From the NCBI GenBank assembly GCA_017623265.1, contig JAGAPM010000064.1, forward strand, positions 1 to 8,238: a stretch of DNA of 8,238 nucleotides, read 5' to 3'. The notes beneath the pieces are model-generated. The model had not been told where the DNA came from and searched no databases. It saw only the letters and a list, made by a program, of their open reading frames with translations. A program made the translations under genes and the position numbers. Each line of letters begins with the position of its first letter. Positions within the stretch are counted from its first letter, which is position 1. The DNA is from Lentisphaeria bacterium. Lineage in GTDB: Bacteria; Verrucomicrobiota; Lentisphaeria; Victivallales; UBA1829. Below, piece by piece: positions 4,579-8,238 of the stretch.

Positions 4579-6588
4579 TTACATTTTTCTGGAGACTTCA
4601 CGCAAGCGCCGCGTCCACTCTGCCAGTTCCCGGAGCAAATTCAGTTTTTCCGGATCATTATCCGCAACGCCGGCAGCCGCTTTTTTCAATTCTTCCATCC
4701 GGACCCGACACTGTTCCAAACGGATCTTCCGGACGCAGTCTGTGTAGGTTTGCTGCCGGATCAGGGCTTTTTCATCCACAGATTCATCTGTGCTTTTAAG
4801 CGATGCAAGCATGGGATCCAGTTCTGCTTCCGTGTCATCCGGGAGGGAGTGAGCATCCTCTTCCGAATCGAAATCAGAATTTGTGATCAAGCCGGAGATC
4901 TCATCCAAAACGACACCTTCTTTTGCAAGTTCCAACAGGATCCGTTCCGCAGCATTCGCCCAGCTTCCTTCAAGAGCAAACTGGATGAGCAGATCCACTG
5001 CCCGGCAGACCGGCGTTGTATCACAAAGCCCTTCGTCAATGTCATGAGCGGCAGCTTTTGCCAGATTTTCATCTGAAAGCAGAACTTGCAGCAACTGCCG
5101 GAATGCGCTCCGGATTCCCTCGTTGCGTTCTGAAAAAGGAATAACCGGAGCGACCGGTTGCGGGTTTTGTTCCGTTCCGTCAGAGTTTTCCCGTTCTACC
5201 TCGCGGCGTTTCCGGTAATCGTCCCTGCGTCTGGAGTCGTTGAGTTTTTTCATCATATCCGAACGCAGCGCTTCTGCAGAAAGCCCCAGCCGTGCAGCAA
5301 GCCATGAAAGATATGCTTCTCTGGTTGCGGAACTTTCCAGAAGTTGTATTTTTTCGATCACTTCTCCGGCGATCCGTGCCTTTCCTGCGGGCGATGCCGG
5401 ATCAAACCGTTCTTCCGCATCCAGCAAGGCGAATTCAAAGAAATCCACAGAATCCGCAACGGCTCGCTGAATTGTCTCTGCCCCCTGTGCTTTCAAGACT
5501 TCATCTGCGTCTTTTGCACCGGGCCATGTCACGACCCGGAGAGCAAAGCCAAGCGGGAGCAGGATCACTGCATCGGCAAAGACGGCTTTTTTTCCCGCCT
5601 TGTCATTATCCAAAGCGAGACGGATCTCGGTGGTATATCGTTTGAGGATCGCAGCATGTTCTGTTCCGAATGCGGTTCCCTGTGCAGCCACGGCATTGTC
5701 ACAACCGGCACGGTGCATAGCGATCACATCGAGCTGCCCTTCGCACAAAATGGCATATTTCTTTTCCGCAATGGCGGTTCTTGCAAAATGCAATCCATAA
5801 AGGGTGCGGCTTTTTTTGAATACGGGAGATTCCGGGCTGTTGACATATTTCCACCCCTTGGGATCTTTTTCCACTGAACGGGCACTGAAAGCAACGATCC
5901 GCCCCTGCTCGTTCCAGATCGGGAACATCAGACGGTTCCGGAACCTGTCGTAAATATGACTTGAGTTCTCTTCTTTGGTTGAAACGACTCCGGAAAGACG
6001 CAATTCCTCATCCGTATAACCATTTTTTCGAGCATGTTCAATTGCTGCACTCCAGGCATCCGGCGCAGCACCGATCATAAAACGGTGCTGAAATTCCGTT
6101 GAGATCCCACGGGTGGCAAAATAGCGGCAGACCTCGGGAACTTGATTTTTTGTCAGATTGTCTGCATACCACCCCGCCAACAGTTCATGAAGGGAGTAGA
6201 GTCGTTCCCGTAAATTGTAGTCCGATTCATCTTTGCTGCTGCTCTTTTTTGTGACGCCGCCCCTGCCCCTGACGGGATATTCCTGTTCCGGGATCACTAC
6301 GCCGTATTTGCGAGCCAGCAGTTCGGCCGTGTTGGGGAAGTCCAGTTTTTCCATTTCCATGACGAAAGAGAACACATTCCCGCCCTTCCCGCAGCCGAAA
6401 CATTTATAGGATTGCCTTGCCGGATTGACCGTAAATGATGGCGTTTTTTCCTGATGGAAGGGACAGCAAGACTTCCAGGAGTTAGCACCGGCACGATTGA
6501 GAGTCGGCACATAACTCTGGACTACTTCCACAATATCCGCCCGCAGGCGGATCTGATCCAAAACATCATCCGGAATAAAACGGGGCAT
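4579..6588 (-). CDS. dnaG: DNA primase DnaG
   Basis: DNA primase synthesises the RNA primers for Okazaki fragments and is recruited by the replicative helicase. The 669 residues show the complete architecture. The N-terminal CHC2 zinc ribbon has ligands Cys42, His45, Cys63 and Cys66 (C-P-F-H-Q-E-K-T-P-S-F ... C-F-G-C-G-K-G-G). The RNA polymerase core includes D-R-F-R-N-R-L-M-F-P-I (214-224). The TOPRIM domain has Glu283 in E-G-Q-L-D, then Asp327-Asn-Asp329 and Asp360/Asp362. The C-terminal part (about 490-669) should hold the helicase-binding helices; it includes a very acidic stretch at about 571-605. The protein is longer than E. coli DnaG (581), with extra length in that acidic part and in linkers (about 103-122 and 450-485). 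TOPRIM motif D-N-D replaces the more usual D-G-D. It lies six bases after the TPR lipoprotein and has only a weak ribosome site, so its translation may depend on the upstream gene. Confidence 0.97.
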   Translation of the reverse strand: MPRFIPDDVLDQIRLRADIVEVVQSYVPTLNRAGANSWKSCCPFHQEKTPSFTVNPARQSYKCFGCGKGGNVFSFVMEMEKLDFPNTAELLARKYGVVIPEQEYPVRGRGGVTKKSSSKDESDYNLRERLYSLHELLAGWYADNLTKNQVPEVCRYFATRGISTEFQHRFMIGAAPDAWSAAIEHARKNGYTDEELRLSGVVSTKEENSSHIYDRFRNRLMFPIWNEQGRIVAFSARSVEKDPKGWKYVNSPESPVFKKSRTLYGLHFARTAIAEKKYAILCEGQLDVIAMHRAGCDNAVAAQGTAFGTEHAAILKRYTTEIRLALDNDKAGKKAVFADAVILLPLGFALRVVTWPGAKDADEVLKAQGAETIQRAVADSVDFFEFALLDAEERFDPASPAGKARIAGEVIEKIQLLESSATREAYLSWLAARLGLSAEALRSDMMKKLNDSRRRDDYRKRREVERENSDGTEQNPQPVAPVIPFSERNEGIRSAFRQLLQVLLSDENLAKAAAHDIDEGLCDTTPVCRAVDLLIQFALEGSWANAAERILLELAKEGVVLDEISGLITNSDFDSEEDAHSLPDDTEAELDPMLASLKSTDESVDEKALIRQQTYTDCVRKIRLEQCRVRMEELKKAAAGVADNDPEKLNLLRELAEWTRRLREVSRKM

Positions 6589-6594
6589 GATCGG

Positions 6595-7395
6595 TCACTT
6601 TCCGGATTTATACAGCCGTTCTTTTACAGCGGCGCGTTCTTTTTCCATACCGGAATATTTTTCCGTCAGCTGCAGAAAACGTTCATAATGTTTTTTTGCG
6701 GTTGGAAAATCTTTCAGATAGTATTCGTAAAAGACTGCCAGATTCCAGGCAAGCTCCGGAGAAGAAGGCGAGGAATTGACCGCCAGTGCGAAGATCTTTT
6801 CCAGTTTGCCTTTTGTGCCTCTTCCAATGTTGGAAACACCACTCAAAATATTGAGAGCCAACTCATTGTAGATGTATGTTTTGAAATCTTTTCCGCATTT
6901 TTCACCATAACGGTACATGAGTTCGCGGCACAAATTCTGATTTTCCGCATGCTGTCTCAAACGGGCAGCAGACTGCTGGAGCATCAGCAGCGTATTGAAA
7001 TCATCTTTTTTGAGTTCCAGCGCTTTTTTCAGATATCCCTGAGCCTGTTCATAGCGTTTCCGCTGGAACAACATACGCCCGTAAGTGTACTGGGCAAGAA
7101 AGGACCGCTCATCATCCGCAGCCATCCGGCTGATCTCCAGCGCCTCGTTTTCTCTGCCGTTGTTTTCCAAAGCAAACGCCTGCATCAGCCGGACGGCAGT
7201 GTTATCCGGTCTCAACTGATATGCCTGCGCAGAAAATCTCATGGCATCCTCCCAGCGGCCTTCATTTGCGGAAGCATACGCCTGATTCAAGAGTTGTTCT
7301 GCGCCCATTATTTCGGCTTCGTCGGAGCAGCCTGTTCCCCAAAAGGCTGCAAACAGACAGAATGCGAAGAGAGCAATTTGACCGGATCTTTTCAT
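6595..7395 (-). CDS. Tetratricopeptide-repeat lipoprotein
   Basis: This is a 266-residue predicted lipoprotein built of TPR-like helical pairs, which normally form a scaffold for protein-protein contacts. Residues 1-22 are a signal peptide (basic M-K-R, then a hydrophobic core rich in Phe and Ala) ending in G-T-G-C, with Cys23 as the likely lipidation site; Gly at -3 makes this lipobox weaker than usual. TPR-like units are visible at about 32-64, 66-96, 99-131 (with the classic Y-L-K-K-A-L-E-L) and 214-246. The region between 165 and 210 is less regular. I start at 7395 because GGAG (7403-7406) is seven bases away; the adjacent ATG at 7398 is only four bases from it. It follows the stop of the HTH gene by four bases and precedes dnaG by six. 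The partner is unknown. Confidence 0.88.
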   Translation of the reverse strand: MKRSGQIALFAFCLFAAFWGTGCSDEAEIMGAEQLLNQAYASANEGRWEDAMRFSAQAYQLRPDNTAVRLMQAFALENNGRENEALEISRMAADDERSFLAQYTYGRMLFQRKRYEQAQGYLKKALELKKDDFNTLLMLQQSAARLRQHAENQNLCRELMYRYGEKCGKDFKTYIYNELALNILSGVSNIGRGTKGKLEKIFALAVNSSPSSPELAWNLAVFYEYYLKDFPTAKKHYERFLQLTEKYSGMEKERAAVKERLYKSGK

Positions 7396-7399
7396 CATG

Positions 7400-7762
7400 T
7401 CACTCCACCCCGTTTTCCCCGCGTTCGCGTCTGACATGCTGTTTTGCGAGTTCCACGATTTCCAGAAGTTTCTGATTCTGTACATCTTTCGGCAGAGCAT
7501 TAAAGGCATCCAGCAAAATTTTCTGATCGGCATCGAGATCATAATTCAACTTTCCGCCGCCGTCTTTTTTCGGCATATAGTTCCGGATCAGCGGGTAAAG
7601 CTTATCCCAAGTAGTCTTATTGATCGTAGTGATCTCTTTGCGCATATATTTTGAAATGGAATTGGAACTGATATTTGCAAAGTTCGCAAAATCAGCAACG
7701 GATTCAAAGCTGTCTTCAATACAGGCGTGAATCGCCCGCACGACATCATCAGTCAGTTTCAT
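7400..7762 (-). CDS. XRE-like helix-turn-helix regulator
   Basis: This encodes a 120-residue predicted DNA-binding protein. Residues about 20-42 fit a Cro/C1-type helix-turn-helix (S-V-A-D-F-A-N-F-A-N turn, then recognition helix S-N-S-I-S-K-Y-M-R-K). It is followed by a third helix ending W-D-K-L-Y-P-L-I (52-59). A Gly/Lys-rich linker (65-72) leads to a C-terminal helix pair, L-L-D-A-F-N-A-L-P ... L-L-E-I-V-E-L-A, typical of the tail of small XRE regulators. The ATG at 7762 has a strong AAGGAG nine bases upstream. It heads the tight run with the TPR lipoprotein, dnaG and the transporter, though read-through from the oxidoreductase gene is possible because the 39-base gap holds no terminator. 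Its target is unknown; self-regulation of the operon is only an inference. Confidence 0.82.
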   Translation of the reverse strand: MKLTDDVVRAIHACIEDSFESVADFANFANISSNSISKYMRKEITTINKTTWDKLYPLIRNYMPKKDGGGKLNYDLDADQKILLDAFNALPKDVQNQKLLEIVELAKQHVRRERGENGVE

Positions 7763-7801
7763 ACTTGTTTTCTCCTTATCATGTTTTGTTTTTTCCGATT
7801 T

Positions 7802-8238
7802 TCAGAGATCGCCCGCCCGGTTGAAATCGGGGTGGGCGTCTTTGATCCTCTGCATCATTTCCGTATTCCGGAAACCTTCTGCATTGGTAACGGGGAACGG
7901 TACACCATCCCGTACAGTCCGGTAGAGATATTTGTAAATATCATTCATGTCATACCCGTTTGCAGGAGCCACAGGGATCGTTTCATTGACCCAGACCGGT
8001 TCCGGTGCCACGCTGTAAGCTGCATTGCCATTCAAGGGGGGAGCATCCAGTCGGGATACGGCTGGCGGGATCGGGAATGCGGGATCCAGATACTGCATCT
8101 CCAGCGATTCTTCCGTTTGACTGATCAGTACGCCCCGGGTGCCGTAGACCGTTGCTACCGGTTCATTTAAAAACGGCACAGCATCCGAGATCTCCACATC
8201 TACAATTCTGCCGTTGACGCCACGGAATACCAGTTTGA
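7802..8238 (-). CDS. Gfo/Idh/MocA-family oxidoreductase, C-terminal part (5' end beyond right edge)
   Basis: The reading frame is open to the right edge, and 144 residues are visible up to the TGA at 7802. A GTG occurs at 8197, but the frame continues with sensible protein sequence beyond it (LVFRGVNGRIVDVEISD), so I treat the gene as cut by the edge. The visible part fits the C-terminal half of NAD(P)-dependent sugar dehydrogenases of the Gfo/Idh/MocA family. It has V-Y-G-T-R-G-V-L-I (a beta strand that often reads GT.G.L), a segment ending N-E-T-I-P-V-A-P, the helix D-M-N-D-I-Y-K-Y-L-Y, and the late G-V-P-F-P-V-T-N-A-E-G motif (about 43 to 31 residues before the stop). The Rossmann domain and catalytic lysine are outside the window. 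The substrate cannot be predicted. Confidence 0.72.
   Translation of the reverse strand, partial: KLVFRGVNGRIVDVEISDAVPFLNEPVATVYGTRGVLISQTEESLEMQYLDPAFPIPPAVSRLDAPPLNGNAAYSVAPEPVWVNETIPVAPANGYDMNDIYKYLYRTVRDGVPFPVTNAEGFRNTEMMQRIKDAHPDFNRAGDL

Noticed and set aside
3884..4747. Plus-strand open frame of 287 codons spanning the transporter and primase ends
   Set aside because: It crosses the boundary of two well-supported minus-strand genes and gives a His/Arg/Gln-rich sequence with no recognisable fold.
6454..7434. Plus-strand open frame of 326 codons over the primase start and TPR gene
   Set aside because: It is antisense to the zinc ribbon of DnaG and to a clear TPR lipoprotein. Phe/Ile-rich content is typical of an antisense shadow.
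7396..7542. N-terminal extension of the TPR lipoprotein into the HTH gene
   Set aside because: The extra 49 residues overlap the HTH coding sequence in another frame and would bury the signal peptide; the good ribosome site favours 7395.
8197..8197. GTG as start of the oxidoreductase-like gene
   Set aside because: The frame remains open to the edge with plausible family sequence beyond it, and the visible part corresponds only to a C-terminal half.
1..8238. CRISPR array, tRNA, rRNA, insertion sequence, attachment site or origin of replication
   Set aside because: I looked for regular spaced repeats, tRNA-like cloverleaf termini, transposase genes and DnaA-box clusters and saw none. Intergenic gaps are short and explained by promoters and terminators.

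Overview
All ten genes I can support lie on the minus strand, so transcription runs from the right edge to the left. The window looks like compact, conserved chromosome from a Gram-negative bacterium. It has four lipoproteins with lipobox signal peptides, an LplT-like lysophospholipid transporter, primase (DnaG), canonical sigma70-type promoters and GC-rich hairpin-U terminators. The style of the oxidoreductase fragment, the many small lipoproteins and the strong use of CGG/CCG/GAT/ATC codons suggest the PVC group, perhaps Lentisphaerota/Victivallales. That placement is a weak impression, not a demonstration. I see no rRNA, tRNA, CRISPR, transposase, integrase or phage gene.

Right part (3290-8238). 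First comes the C-terminal part of a Gfo/Idh/MocA-type oxidoreductase, cut by the right edge. Then follow four tightly packed genes: a small XRE-like helix-turn-helix regulator, a TPR lipoprotein, primase DnaG and an LplT-like MFS transporter. Gaps are 39, 4, 6 and 11 bases with no terminator between them, so this is probably one transcription unit. It ends near a weak, AT-rich hairpin region at about 3238-3268.

Middle part (1132-3225). Three small lipoproteins appear to be distant paralogues of one NTF2-like (DUF4878-like) family. In each, the predicted lipidated Cys is residue 22. Each has an early motif of the type xxxxF(x)nDFxxAKxYC and a late G-x-W-K-[IV] motif. The first two form an operon with its own promoter (TTGATT-16-TATAAT) and a hairpin terminator. 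The third has its own promoter (TTGACT-17-TATATT) and a second terminator nearly identical to the first. This cluster is the most interesting part of the window.

Left part (1-1120). A promoter (TTGTAT-16-TATATT) drives a maltose/galactoside-type O-acetyltransferase followed after 18 bases by a divergent cytidine-deaminase-like enzyme that runs off the left edge.

No stretch over 300 bases lacks a gene. The longest intergenic gaps (about 130 bases each) are filled by the promoters and terminators listed.
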